Program-made: the position numbers and the translations under genes
Source of the DNA: Enhygromyxa salina
GTDB taxonomy: Bacteria > Myxococcota_A > Polyangia > Nannocystales > Nannocystaceae
DNA: 26,541 bases
Assembly: GCF_000737335.2 (NCBI RefSeq)
Contig: NZ_JMCC02000125.1
Coordinates: forward strand, 1 to 26,541
Reading direction: 5' to 3'
The notes under the pieces: model-generated
The model's database searches: none
Told to the model about the DNA's origin: nothing
The model's input: the letters and a program-made list of their open reading frames with translations, nothing else
In this document: positions 14,311-23,037 of the stretch, piece after piece
Layout: each line of letters begins with the position of its first letter
Numbering within the stretch: position 1 is the first letter of the stretch

Positions 14311-15170
14311 TGGGTATCGATTGGACCGTCATCCGGGCGATCGCCAAGCGCGAGCTCGGCAGCTACCTCGGCAACCCCGCCGGCTATGTGTTCTTGACGC
14401 TGTTCATCGCAGCGACCGGCGCCGGGGCGTTCTTGCAGCCGGGCTTCTTCGCCCGCAACCTCGCTGACCTCGCGCTGCTCAACAAGGTCATGCCGGCGAT
14501 CCTGATGCTGTTCGTCCCAGCGGTGACCATGAACGTGTGGGCGGAAGAGCGCCGCCGCGGCACCGACGAACTGCTCTTGACCATGCCCGTGCGCGACATC
14601 GAGGTCGTGCTTGGCAAGTACCTGGGCGCGCTCGGGGTCTACACGATCGGCCTGGGCTTCGCGCTGGCCCACGTGGGTGTGCTCGCGCAGCTCGGCGATC
14701 CCGACAGCGGGCTGATGGCCTCGACCTACTTGGGCTACTGGCTGGTCGGGGTCGCGTTCGTCAGCGTGGGGCTGTTGGCTTCCATGTTCAGCAGCAACGC
14801 GACCGTCGCGTTCATCGTTGGCGCGGTCGGCTGCGCGGGCCTGGTGTTCGCCGGCTCCGCCCCCTGGGCCAGCGGCATCGTTGGCTGTGGGCTGATCGCC
14901 GGGGCCGCAACCCTGATCTGGGTGGCGGTTCAGGGCAACGCGGACTCGGCCGGCTACGTCGCCGTGGGCGGCGGCGTGCTCGCGCTGATCGTGTGGCTGA
15001 CCGGCACCTTCGAGAGCTTCCAAGACACGTTTGGGCTGCTCGGCGTCGAGCGGCACTTCTACGGCTTCGGCGAGGGCATCGTGCGTCTGGGTGACGTCGT
15101 GTACTTCCTCGGGATCGCGGTCGTGCTCGTCTACCTCTGCACTTTCATGCTCGGGCGGAGGCACTGGTAA
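14310..15170 (+). CDS. GldF-like ABC-2 type permease (286 aa)
   Basis: Integral inner-membrane permease. The N-terminal part (R-A-I-A-K-R-E-L-G-S-Y-L-G-N-P-A-G-Y) is the usual start of this permease group, followed by about six hydrophobic segments. A conserved cytoplasmic loop reads W-A-E-E-R-R-R-G-T-D-E-L-L-L-T-M-P, typical of ABC-2 permeases of the GldF/NosY kind. The start is set by the overlap with the ATPase stop; this ATG gives a start that fits the family, whereas the same frame is open further upstream only as a shadow. The next gene begins two bases after the stop. Together with the ATPase it should form the transporter core. Confidence 0.87.
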   Translation: MGIDWTVIRAIAKRELGSYLGNPAGYVFLTLFIAATGAGAFLQPGFFARNLADLALLNKVMPAILMLFVPAVTMNVWAEERRRGTDELLLTMPVRDIEVVLGKYLGALGVYTIGLGFALAHVGVLAQLGDPDSGLMASTYLGYWLVGVAFVSVGLLASMFSSNATVAFIVGAVGCAGLVFAGSAPWASGIVGCGLIAGAATLIWVAVQGNADSAGYVAVGGGVLALIVWLTGTFESFQDTFGLLGVERHFYGFGEGIVRLGDVVYFLGIAVVLVYLCTFMLGRRHW

Positions 15171-15172
15171 CC

Positions 15173-17161
15173 ATGAAACCTCGAATCCATAGCCTCGCGC
15201 GGCTGCTCGCGCTGGTCGTGATCGTCGGCTCGACGACCTACATGGCCCAGCGATCCAACGGTCGCGTCGATCTCACCAGCGAGGGTCTCTCGCAGATCAC
15301 CCCGGACACCGAGACGCTGATCCGCAGCATCGGCGCCGAGGTCGAGAACGCAGAGGGCGAAACATCGCTGGTGCCCCCAGTCGTCGTCACGGCGTACATC
15401 TCAAAAGAGGTGCCGCGGCCCTACGTGCCGCTGCGCAGCCGGATGCTCAACATCCTGCGCGAGATGGAGGCCTCGGGCGGTCCAGGGCTCACGGTCCGGA
15501 TCTACGAGCCCGGCCCGTTCTCCGAGGAGGCCCAAGAGGCGATCGAAAAGTACGGGATCGTGCCCCGGCCGCTGGTCAGCGCCGACGGCGGCAAGGTCGA
15601 CACCATGCAGGTGTTCTTGGGCATGGCGTTCACCTCGGGTCCGCGCGAAGAGGTCGTGCCGTTCTTGGATCGCGGCCTGTCGGTCGAATACGAGATCGTC
15701 CGGGCGCTCGAGGTCGTGACCCAGCCCAAGAAGCGGGTCGTCGGGATCATCCGCGACGACACCAAGATCATGGGCGACTTCGACCTCCAGAGTCGCCGGC
15801 GGATCCCCCGCTGGCGCGTGGTCGACGAGCTCGAGAAGCAGTACGAGGTCCGCAGCCTCAACCCCGGCACGCCGATCCCGCCAGACGTCGACGTGCTGTT
15901 CATTCCGCAGGTCTCCAGCCTGTCGCAGCCGGGGCTCGACGTGGTCCAGGCGTACCTGCTCGCGGGGCGGCCGGCGCTGATCATCGCGGACCCCATGCCC
16001 TTCTTCAATCCCAAGCTCGCGCCCGGTCAGCCGATGATCGCGCCGCCCTCGCAGGGCGGCATGATGGGCGGCGGCGCGCCGGCCGAGGACAAGGGCAACT
16101 ACCGGGCCCTGCTCGCGTCGATCGGCCTCGACTGGCCCGACGACCACGTGGCCTTCGACCTCGAGAACCCCGAGCCGCAGCTGGCCGAGGCGCCGCGCAG
16201 CATCGTGGTGTTGGGTCAGCGCGGGGGCCAGAGCCAGTTCGCGGGCGGCGACGTCAGCGTGGATGGCCTCGCGCAGATCGTGCTGTTGTTCGCTGGTGAG
16301 CTGCGCCCGCTTTCGGGCGCCGAGACCAGCGTCACGCCGGTGCTCACGACCGGCAGCAAGGGCGGCTGGGACCCGTTCGGGTCGTTCGTCGACGACAGCA
16401 ACTTCTTGTTCGGGCTGCAGTTTCGCGGGGTCCCGCAGGACTACCACCAGCTCGCCGCGCAAGACGGGCTCGAGAACATGCAGCTCGGCGTTCGGGTGAT
16501 GGGCGGCGGCGACTCCAGCCGCAAAGACATCAACGCGATTGTGCTGTCGGATCTCGACATGTTCGCGGACAGCTTCTTCAGCTTCCACGAGCGCGGCGGC
16601 GATCTCGACGGCGACGGCCTGATCGACATGCGCTTCGACAACGTCACGTTCTTGCTCAACGCGATCGACAGCCTGCTCGACGACCAGCGCTTCATCGAGC
16701 TGCGCAAGCGCCAACCGGAATTCCGTCGGCTGTCCGAGGTCGACGACATGACCAAGAAGGCCAACGAAGAGCGCCAGGCTCGGCTCAAGACCGCCAGCGA
16801 GGCGGCCGAGGCCAAGATCAAAGAGGCCCAGGCGTCGCTGGATCAGGCGGTCGCGGCGATCCGCGCCGAGACCGGCATTGACGACCGAACCAAGGAGATC
16901 AAGATCCGCGCGGCCGAAGAGGCCGAGAACCGGCGGCTGCAAGGTCAGACCGAGCAGATCGAGCGCGAGAAGGCCCAGGAGATCGACAAGATCAAGGCCG
17001 ACCACGCGCGCAAGGTCGATGAAGTTCGTGACCGGATCCGGGTCGCCGCGATCCTGGTTCCACCGCTGCCCGCGATCTTGTTTGGGCTGCTGGTGTTCAT
17101 ACGCAAGCGTCGGCGCGAGAGCTCGACGATCCCCGAGAGCCGCAAGCGGAGGGACTCCTGA
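15173..17161 (+). CDS. GldG-like ABC transporter auxiliary protein (662 aa)
   Basis: Predicted membrane-anchored partner of the GldA/GldF-like transporter, of the group usually described as ABC_transp_aux (Pfam PF09822, from memory). An N-terminal membrane segment (about residues 8-25) is followed by a large extracytoplasmic part starting with the family's typical R-V-D-L-T-S-E-G-L-S. A Gly/Met-rich loop lies near residue 295. Residues about 520-615 form a long charged coiled coil rich in Ala, Lys and Glu, and residues about 624-643 form a second membrane segment followed by a basic tail. Both ends are therefore membrane anchored with the bulk in the periplasm. Start and stop are tightly packed with the neighbours (two-base gap before, one-base overlap after). 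What the complex moves in this organism is not known. Confidence 0.85.
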   Translation: MKPRIHSLARLLALVVIVGSTTYMAQRSNGRVDLTSEGLSQITPDTETLIRSIGAEVENAEGETSLVPPVVVTAYISKEVPRPYVPLRSRMLNILREMEASGGPGLTVRIYEPGPFSEEAQEAIEKYGIVPRPLVSADGGKVDTMQVFLGMAFTSGPREEVVPFLDRGLSVEYEIVRALEVVTQPKKRVVGIIRDDTKIMGDFDLQSRRRIPRWRVVDELEKQYEVRSLNPGTPIPPDVDVLFIPQVSSLSQPGLDVVQAYLLAGRPALIIADPMPFFNPKLAPGQPMIAPPSQGGMMGGGAPAEDKGNYRALLASIGLDWPDDHVAFDLENPEPQLAEAPRSIVVLGQRGGQSQFAGGDVSVDGLAQIVLLFAGELRPLSGAETSVTPVLTTGSKGGWDPFGSFVDDSNFLFGLQFRGVPQDYHQLAAQDGLENMQLGVRVMGGGDSSRKDINAIVLSDLDMFADSFFSFHERGGDLDGDGLIDMRFDNVTFLLNAIDSLLDDQRFIELRKRQPEFRRLSEVDDMTKKANEERQARLKTASEAAEAKIKEAQASLDQAVAAIRAETGIDDRTKEIKIRAAEEAENRRLQGQTEQIEREKAQEIDKIKADHARKVDEVRDRIRVAAILVPPLPAILFGLLVFIRKRRRESSTIPESRKRRDS

Positions 17162-18528
17162 TGACGCGAGGTACCGTGATCATGGGCGTGCTCGCCCTGT
17201 TGAGCTTCGCCGGCGCGATGAGCATGCGCCCGGTCGAGGTCGCCCCCCCCACCTTCGAAGACACCGGCGAGGCGCTGTTCCCCGAGTTCGTCGATCCGAA
17301 CGCCGCGACCTTCTTGGAGGTCAAGGACTACGACGAAGAGTCCGCGCAGCTGACCAGCTTCTCGGTCAAGCTCGAGGACGGCAAGTGGGTCATCCCCAGC
17401 CACAACAACTACCCGGCCGACGGGACCGAGCAGATGGGCAAGGCCGCGGCCTCGTTCATCAGCGTGACCAAGGACGTGGTCCGCAGCGACGATCCCAAGG
17501 AGCACGCGGAGTTTGGCGTGGTCGACCCCGAGGACGAAGCCGCGGCCAAGGACTCGCGCGGGCGTCGGGTCACGATCAAGGACGCCTCGGGCACCACCTT
17601 GGTCGACGTGATCATCGGCAAGGATGTCCCCGAGCGGCAGGGCTTCAAGTTCGTGCGCTACCCGGGCGAGAACCGGGTCTACGCCGTGCAGCTCGATCCG
17701 CAGGTCTCGACCCAGTTCACCGACTGGATCGAGGATGACCTGCTGAAGATGGAGTCCGACGACATCGTCGCCGTGCTCAGCAACAGCTACAGCGTGGTCG
17801 AGGGCACGGACCCGGTCACCGGCGAGAAGACGACCAAGCTCGAGAACGACAACCCGATGTACTTCGAGCTGTCCGACTCGGGGGCGTTCGGGCCCGACGG
17901 GCAGCCTTCGGTCGAGTGGGCTCCGGCCGCGCCGCCCGTGTTTGGGCCTGATGGCGCGCGGATCGACCCGGCGACCTGGGAAGGGGAGGAGCCGCTGCCC
18001 CAGCCGGCCGCGGCACCCGAGGGCAAGGAGCTCAACCCAACCAAGGTCAAGCAGATCGTCGGCGCCTCGGATCGCATGAAGATCGTCGGCGTGCGGCCCC
18101 GCGCCGCCCGGCTCGATCCCTTCGAGATGAAGTCGAAGGGCTTCTTCTTGGTCGGTGAGCCGCCGCGCTTGTCGCTGCTTGGCAACGAGGGCGAAGTTCA
18201 CCTGATCTCGAATGATGGCGTCATCTACACGCTGTTCTTTGGTGAGGTGACCTACGCAACCGGTGAGGCGTTGAGCGCCGGCGGGGAAGAGGACGCGGTC
18301 GAAGAGGGCGAGGACGCGTCGCGGGCCAACCGCTACATGTTCGTCAACGTTGGCTACGACGCGCGCCGGGATCAGGGCGCCCCTTCCGTCGATGGGGAGC
18401 CACGCGGCGAGGCCCGGGCCCAGATGCTCGCCGAGCGGTTTGAGCGGTGGTACTACGTGATCCAGGACTCCAGCTTCGTCCAGGTTCACAAGGTCCCCGA
18501 CGACTTCTGGCGTGACGTCAAAGAGTAG
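17161..18528 (+). CDS. DUF4340 domain protein (455 aa)
   Basis: A hydrophobic N-terminal segment (about residues 4-20) anchors or exports the protein. The following part (F-L-E-V-K-D-Y, F-S-V-K-L-E-D-G-K-W-V-I, Y-P-A-D-G, then R-R-V-T-I-K-D, V-D-V-I-I-G-K and V-Y-A-V) has the repeated beta pattern of DUF4340 proteins, which commonly sit next to GldG-like genes. The second half is acidic, with a Pro/Ala-rich stretch near residue 260-290. Its ATG overlaps the GldG-like stop by one base (TGATG), so it belongs to the same operon and most likely to the same complex at the periplasmic face. No catalytic motif is visible. It closes the operon; the next gene starts 54-120 bp further on. Confidence 0.8.
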   Translation: MTRGTVIMGVLALLSFAGAMSMRPVEVAPPTFEDTGEALFPEFVDPNAATFLEVKDYDEESAQLTSFSVKLEDGKWVIPSHNNYPADGTEQMGKAAASFISVTKDVVRSDDPKEHAEFGVVDPEDEAAAKDSRGRRVTIKDASGTTLVDVIIGKDVPERQGFKFVRYPGENRVYAVQLDPQVSTQFTDWIEDDLLKMESDDIVAVLSNSYSVVEGTDPVTGEKTTKLENDNPMYFELSDSGAFGPDGQPSVEWAPAAPPVFGPDGARIDPATWEGEEPLPQPAAAPEGKELNPTKVKQIVGASDRMKIVGVRPRAARLDPFEMKSKGFFLVGEPPRLSLLGNEGEVHLISNDGVIYTLFFGEVTYATGEALSAGGEEDAVEEGEDASRANRYMFVNVGYDARRDQGAPSVDGEPRGEARAQMLAERFERWYYVIQDSSFVQVHKVPDDFWRDVKE

Positions 18529-18648
18529 CGGCGCCACCCGGTCCGCGGACCGCTGCTAGAGCTGAACACGGCGTTCACTCGGATGACCAATCCGGGGGGG
18601 CGCCGTGGTCTTGTCTGGGCCGGGTGGGTCGTGCATACAGCGCTCGAA

Positions 18649-20955
18649 ATGAGCGAGAACGGGGCCAGCGAAGCGCCTGCGGATTCAGCCGTTGGGGATC
18701 CCTCCGATGAGTCGGCGGCTGCGTCCGGCGACACCCCAGCGTCCGCGGCTCCCGCTGGCTCGAGCGCGGGATCGTCACCCGGAGGTGCGGTCGAGGCCGT
18801 CCCGCATCAACTGAGCTGGCGCGAGGGCCTGTACTTGGTCGGGCCGGACCCGCTGACCTCGCCGTACTACAGCTCGGGCGCCTTGATCGGGGCGGGGATC
18901 GGCTACGCGACCCCGCTGTTTCAGATCGGCCTGTACCTGCTGTTGTTCTTGCTCGCGCCGCTCTACGTCGAGGCGGTGCTGCTGACCCTCAGCAACGGCG
19001 GCACCTACGTGATGACCCGCTACGCGCTGGGTCACCTCGGCAAGCTGGCGATCTTGGCCGCGGCGATGGTCGGGATCGTGATCAGCTTCTCGTACGTGGC
19101 CACCGCGATCGTCAGCCTGCTGGCCTACTCGGACTACTTGTATTCGCTGGTGGCCGAGGCCTCGGGCCCGCGCACGCTGATGGCCATGGGCCTGTCGATG
19201 ATCCCTTCGATCGGCTTTGGCGTGTGGGTGATGCCAAGCCAGTGGCGTCGGGTGGTGATCTCGGTGAGCGTGACGGCGCTGATCGGTCTGATGCTCAGCG
19301 CCGTGATGAGCGCGACGGCGGTGATCATGCTGCCCCCGCTGGTGATGCTGTTCATCCTCAACAACCAGGGGCTCAAAGAGAGCATCCAGGTCAGCAAGAC
19401 CATCTTCTTGATCAACCTCGTGGTCATGGGGATCACAATCGTGATCTGCCTGGTCTACCTGATGATCAACGGCGCGGACTTTAGCCGGTTCATGGACGGC
19501 GCCGCGCTGCCGAAGGCCGTGGTCGCGGCCGCCGAGGCAGGCGGGCAGGGTGACACCCACGAGCACCACGGCCTGATCCACGATCTGCCGGGCTTCTATC
19601 AGCTGCTGCGGCTTGGCGCGCCCGTGATCCTCGCCGGCGCGGGCGTGTCGATCTTGGGGGCGTCGGGGGTCGAGTCGGTGATGAACATCCCCGAAGAGCT
19701 GGCCTCGCCGCGCCGTGATGTCGCCAAGATCTATCGTTGGATGTTGTCCTTGCTGCTGGGGATCGGCGGCTCGCTCAGCATCTTGTTGTTCTTGGTCCTC
19801 AGCCCCCAGCAGCTGACTGGGAGCTCGAGCTATCTGCTCGCGGTGCTCGGGCAGGAGGGCTTCCTGGGCGTGTTTGGCTCGTCGGGACTGGCGAATCTGT
19901 GGAAGATCGTGATCGTCGCCAACGCGGCGCTGATGCTGATCGGCGCGTGTAACACCGGGTTCGCGGGGGCCCGGGGCCTGTGGCAGACGATGGCGCGCGA
20001 CAGCCTGCTGCCCCGGATGATCCTGGATCCCAACGAGCGCGGGGCGTTCTCGCGGATCCACTGGATGATGCTGGTTGCGATCTTGTTGCTGGCGATTCAG
20101 GGCGACTGGGATCTGTCGAAGCTCGAGCGCTGGTATGGGGTGACCTTTGGCCTGGTGCTGTTCTCGGGCGTGATCGCGTTCATCTTGTTGCGCAAATTCA
20201 GGGCCGAGGATCGTCGGATCTACCGGGCGCCCTTCAACCTGACGATCGGTGGCACCAAGGTGCCCGTCGCGGCGCTGATCGGCCTGGTTGTGCTCGGCTA
20301 CGCGCTGATGAGCATGTACATCAGCTACAGCGGCGAGATCGGTGAGCTGCGCACGCTCGTCGGGATCGTCATGGCGGGCGTGGTCGGGGTGATTTTGCTC
20401 TACAACCATCGGCCTTTGATGCGCGCCATGCATAGCTACTATCGGCGGGTGATCGAGACAGTCGAGTCGACAGCGATCGAGACCGAGGATCGCACGGTGG
20501 TCGTCGCGGTCGGCAGCGTGCGGATCGGTCGGCTGATCGAAAACGCGATCGCGCTGGCCAAGATGCAGAGCAAGACCACCGGGATCCCGTACCGGCAGCT
20601 GGTCGTGTTCCACATGAGCTCGGCGGTCACCGGCGAGCACGTCTACGAGATCAACCGCTCGACGATCCGCCCGGCCAAGCTGGCAAACGGCGCTGTTCGG
20701 ATCTTCACGAAGCTGACCGAGGTCGCGCCCGCGGACATGCGCGTGTACCTGGCGATCGTGCCGCCAATTACGCCCGGCGGCTCCGACCACCTGAGCGCCG
20801 CGCTCGACACCCTCGTGGACTTCCACAATCGCCACAACTTCACCGGGCACATGGTGTTGGTCGGTACCCACGGGGTGAAGCACGAGGAGTACGAGCGCTT
20901 GCAGCAGCGGCTCGATGGCTCAACCTTGATCCCCGTGCCGCTCTACGGCGAGTGA
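18649..20955 (+). CDS. APC-family permease with long soluble C-terminal domain (768 aa)
   Basis: Predicted inner-membrane transporter for amino acids or related amines. After a disordered Ser/Ala/Pro-rich N-terminus (about 60 residues) come some twelve to fourteen hydrophobic segments with the family's landmarks: W-R-E-G-L-Y-L-V-G-P-D-P near the first helix, a glycine-rich G-A-G-V-S-I-L-G-A-S-G-V-E-S, and P-E-E-L-A-S-P-R-R-D after it, as in the APC superfamily. The last 170 residues are soluble: T-V-V-V-A-V-G-S-V-R-I-G-R-L-I-E-N-A and R-Q-L-V-V-F-H-M-S-S suggest an alpha/beta domain like universal stress proteins, probably regulatory. ATG 18583 would add 22 residues rich in Trp and Gly; I prefer 18649, though neither has a strong ribosome binding site. 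A His-rich loop (T-H-E-H-H-G) lies in the middle. Substrate unknown. Confidence 0.75.
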   Translation: MSENGASEAPADSAVGDPSDESAAASGDTPASAAPAGSSAGSSPGGAVEAVPHQLSWREGLYLVGPDPLTSPYYSSGALIGAGIGYATPLFQIGLYLLLFLLAPLYVEAVLLTLSNGGTYVMTRYALGHLGKLAILAAAMVGIVISFSYVATAIVSLLAYSDYLYSLVAEASGPRTLMAMGLSMIPSIGFGVWVMPSQWRRVVISVSVTALIGLMLSAVMSATAVIMLPPLVMLFILNNQGLKESIQVSKTIFLINLVVMGITIVICLVYLMINGADFSRFMDGAALPKAVVAAAEAGGQGDTHEHHGLIHDLPGFYQLLRLGAPVILAGAGVSILGASGVESVMNIPEELASPRRDVAKIYRWMLSLLLGIGGSLSILLFLVLSPQQLTGSSSYLLAVLGQEGFLGVFGSSGLANLWKIVIVANAALMLIGACNTGFAGARGLWQTMARDSLLPRMILDPNERGAFSRIHWMMLVAILLLAIQGDWDLSKLERWYGVTFGLVLFSGVIAFILLRKFRAEDRRIYRAPFNLTIGGTKVPVAALIGLVVLGYALMSMYISYSGEIGELRTLVGIVMAGVVGVILLYNHRPLMRAMHSYYRRVIETVESTAIETEDRTVVVAVGSVRIGRLIENAIALAKMQSKTTGIPYRQLVVFHMSSAVTGEHVYEINRSTIRPAKLANGAVRIFTKLTEVAPADMRVYLAIVPPITPGGSDHLSAALDTLVDFHNRHNFTGHMVLVGTHGVKHEEYERLQQRLDGSTLIPVPLYGE

Positions 20956-20970
20956 CGTACCCTGTCGCGC

Positions 20971-21915
20971 ATGAGCAGCATCGCGTTCTTGGGGCTCGGA
21001 ACGATGGGGGCGGGCATGGTCCGCAACCTCGTCGCTGCGGGTCGCGAGGTGATCGTCTGGAACCGCACTCGTGCCCGCGCGCAAGCTGTGGTCGATGAGC
21101 TGGCCGCCAACGCAGGCCCGGCAGCGCCACCTTGCGAGATCGCGGCGCACCCGATCGAAGCCGCGCGCGCGGCCGAGACCGTGATCTTGTGTGTCAGCGG
21201 CGACGAGGCCGTGCACGAGCTGGTGTTTGGCGCGCAAGGCATCTTGCCTGGGCTGTCCAAGGGCGACTTGCTGATCGACTGCGGGACGACCAGCCAAGCG
21301 CTCACGCGATCGCTGGAGCTGGCCTGCGCGGAGCGTCGGGTTGGGTGCTTGGACGCGCCGATCACTGGCAGCAAGCTGGGCGCCGCGGGCGGGCGGCTGA
21401 CCTTCATGGTGGGTGGTCCAACCCCGCTGTTCGAGCGCGCGGTGCCGCTGTTCGAGATCATGGGCCGTCACCACGTGCACGTTGGCGAGCGGGTCGGGCA
21501 GGGCCAGGCCGCGAAGTACTGTCTCAACATGGCGCAGGCCGTGATGCTGCAAGGTCTGCTCGAGGGCTACACGCTCGCCAAGCTGCTCGACGTGCCGGTC
21601 GCCAAGATGGCGGAGATCTACGAGCACAGCGCGGCCCAGAGCGGGATCGGTGGGTTCAAGACCCCGTACCTGCAAGCCGGCGACTACGCGCCGCACTTTC
21701 GTCTGGACCTGATGCACAAGGATCTGCACCTCGCGCTCGAGGAGGCCGAGCGTCGCCGCGTGCCGCTGGCGACCGCAAGCACCGTGCGTGGAATCTACGA
21801 TCAGGCGGTCGCAGAAGGGCTCGGGCCGCAGGACTTCTTGGCGGTCGCAACCCTGCTCGAGCGCTGGGCTCGGCTCGAGCTGCGCGATCCCGGCGAGTCG
21901 ACCCCGCGCTCGTAG
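20971..21915 (+). CDS. beta-hydroxyacid dehydrogenase family, NAD(P)-dependent (314 aa)
   Basis: Cytoplasmic oxidoreductase of the 6-phosphogluconate / 3-hydroxyisobutyrate dehydrogenase superfamily. G-L-G-T-M-G at residues 8-13 is the dinucleotide-binding loop; N-R-T-R at 31-34 after it hints at NADP. L-D-A-P-I-T-G-S (127-134) is the substrate loop, and G-Q-G-Q-A-A-K-Y-C-L-N carries the catalytic Lys182 and Asn186. All key residues are present and the length is normal for the family. The substrate loop differs slightly from the usual D-A-P-V-S-G-G and is closer to the succinic semialdehyde/glyoxylate reductase branch. It starts 15 bp after the permease stop and may share its transcript. The exact substrate cannot be told. 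Confidence 0.85.
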   Translation: MSSIAFLGLGTMGAGMVRNLVAAGREVIVWNRTRARAQAVVDELAANAGPAAPPCEIAAHPIEAARAAETVILCVSGDEAVHELVFGAQGILPGLSKGDLLIDCGTTSQALTRSLELACAERRVGCLDAPITGSKLGAAGGRLTFMVGGPTPLFERAVPLFEIMGRHHVHVGERVGQGQAAKYCLNMAQAVMLQGLLEGYTLAKLLDVPVAKMAEIYEHSAAQSGIGGFKTPYLQAGDYAPHFRLDLMHKDLHLALEEAERRRVPLATASTVRGIYDQAVAEGLGPQDFLAVATLLERWARLELRDPGESTPRS

Positions 21916-22005
21916 TACGAGCCGACAGGCGAGCGTTTGGGGTGAGCGAAGGGGGCTCTCAGCGATTTTTTGGCGCGTCGAAGTGTTGGGGTGATCATCC
22001 ATGGG

Positions 22006-22965
22006 ATGCGTTCGGCCCTCGCCAGCTTCATGGTCTACCTGCAGACCGAGCGCCGGCTGTCGGCGCACACCCAGGTCGCTTATCGCCGCGACGTCGAGGC
22101 CTTCATCGACAGCGTGGAGACCCGCCGCGCACGGCCTGCGAGGCTGTCCGATCTCGGCGTGCGCGAGGTCAGGGCCCACCTCGCCGAGCTCCACGGCAAG
22201 CTCGCGGCCAGCTCGATCGGTCGCAAGCTGTCGGCGCTGCGTAGCTTCGGTGAGTTCTGTCGGCGCGAGGGGCTGGTCGAGGAGAACGCGGTCGCGTTGA
22301 TCCGGCGGCCGAAGCTCGGCAACAAGCTGCCGGTCGCGCTGCCCGTCGAAGACATCGGGCAGATGATCGACGCGCCGCAGCGCGAAGGGGCGGTGGGTCT
22401 GCGCGACCGTGCGCTGCTCGAGGTGCTGTACGGCGCTGGCCTGCGCGTCTCGGAGGCCGTCGGGCTCGACCTCGAGGATCTGCGCCGCGAGGGGCAGCGG
22501 CTGACGGTGCGAGTTCGTTCAGGCAAGGGCGGAAAGCAGCGCGTCGTCCCGCTTGGGCGCAAGGCCGCCGAGGCGCTCGACGCCTGGCTCGCCGCGCGGA
22601 CCGACCTGATGAACGCCCGCAGCCCAGCGCAGGCCGTGTTTCTTGGGACCCGTGGCGGGCGGCTGGGTTCGCGTGTCGCCCGTGAGCTGGTTTACAAGCG
22701 CTGCGAAGCGACCGGCGCGAGGGCGGTGGTGGGACCCCACGGGTTGCGTCACAGCTTCGCGTCTCACTTGCTGCAGAGTGGGTGTGACCTGCGGACCATC
22801 CAGTCCATGCTTGGCCACGCGAGCTTGTCGACGACCCAGCGCTACACCCATCTCGACATGGGGCGGCTGTTCGAGCTCTATGAACAGGCCCATCCGCGCG
22901 CGAGCTTGCCGGGTGCTGGTGGATCCGCGCGGGGCAAGCTCCAGACCCCCGGTGACCGGGACTGA
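22006..22965 (+). CDS. xerC: tyrosine recombinase XerC-like (319 aa)
   Basis: Site-specific recombinase of the Xer type, which resolves chromosome dimers at dif together with a partner. The N-terminal SAM-like domain (residues about 1-90) starts F-M-V-Y-L-Q-T-E-R-R-L-S-A-H-T. The catalytic residues are all present: Arg147 (G-L-R-V-S-E), Lys174 or 177 in the beta turn, His245 and Arg248 (H-G-L-R-H-S-F), His271 (L-G-H) and the nucleophile Tyr280 (Q-R-Y-T-H-L-D). The end Y-E-Q-A-H-P-R-A is more like XerC than XerD. A Gly/Ser tail of about 20 residues is extra. ATG 22006 puts the protein at the normal start; a TTG at 21970 would add 12 residues. It could also be a mobile-element integrase, but no element ends are seen nearby. 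Confidence 0.82.
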   Translation: MRSALASFMVYLQTERRLSAHTQVAYRRDVEAFIDSVETRRARPARLSDLGVREVRAHLAELHGKLAASSIGRKLSALRSFGEFCRREGLVEENAVALIRRPKLGNKLPVALPVEDIGQMIDAPQREGAVGLRDRALLEVLYGAGLRVSEAVGLDLEDLRREGQRLTVRVRSGKGGKQRVVPLGRKAAEALDAWLAARTDLMNARSPAQAVFLGTRGGRLGSRVARELVYKRCEATGARAVVGPHGLRHSFASHLLQSGCDLRTIQSMLGHASLSTTQRYTHLDMGRLFELYEQAHPRASLPGAGGSARGKLQTPGDRD

Positions 22966-23037
22966 CCAGCGGGCGACCGCCGACGGCTCTTGCAGATTCG
23001 TTGGTCGAGCCGCGCGGCCTGGGATAACCTGAACGCA

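Noticed and set aside
15401..17005. Long minus-strand frame opposite the GldG-like gene, and similar ones opposite the DUF4340, APC and Hsp70 genes
   Set aside because: Antisense shadows rich in Arg, His and Leu without domains, produced by strong third-position GC bias.
22006..22965. The tyrosine recombinase as the integrase of a mobile element
   Set aside because: No tRNA gene, direct repeats or cargo genes nearby, and the C-terminal signature fits the housekeeping XerC type.
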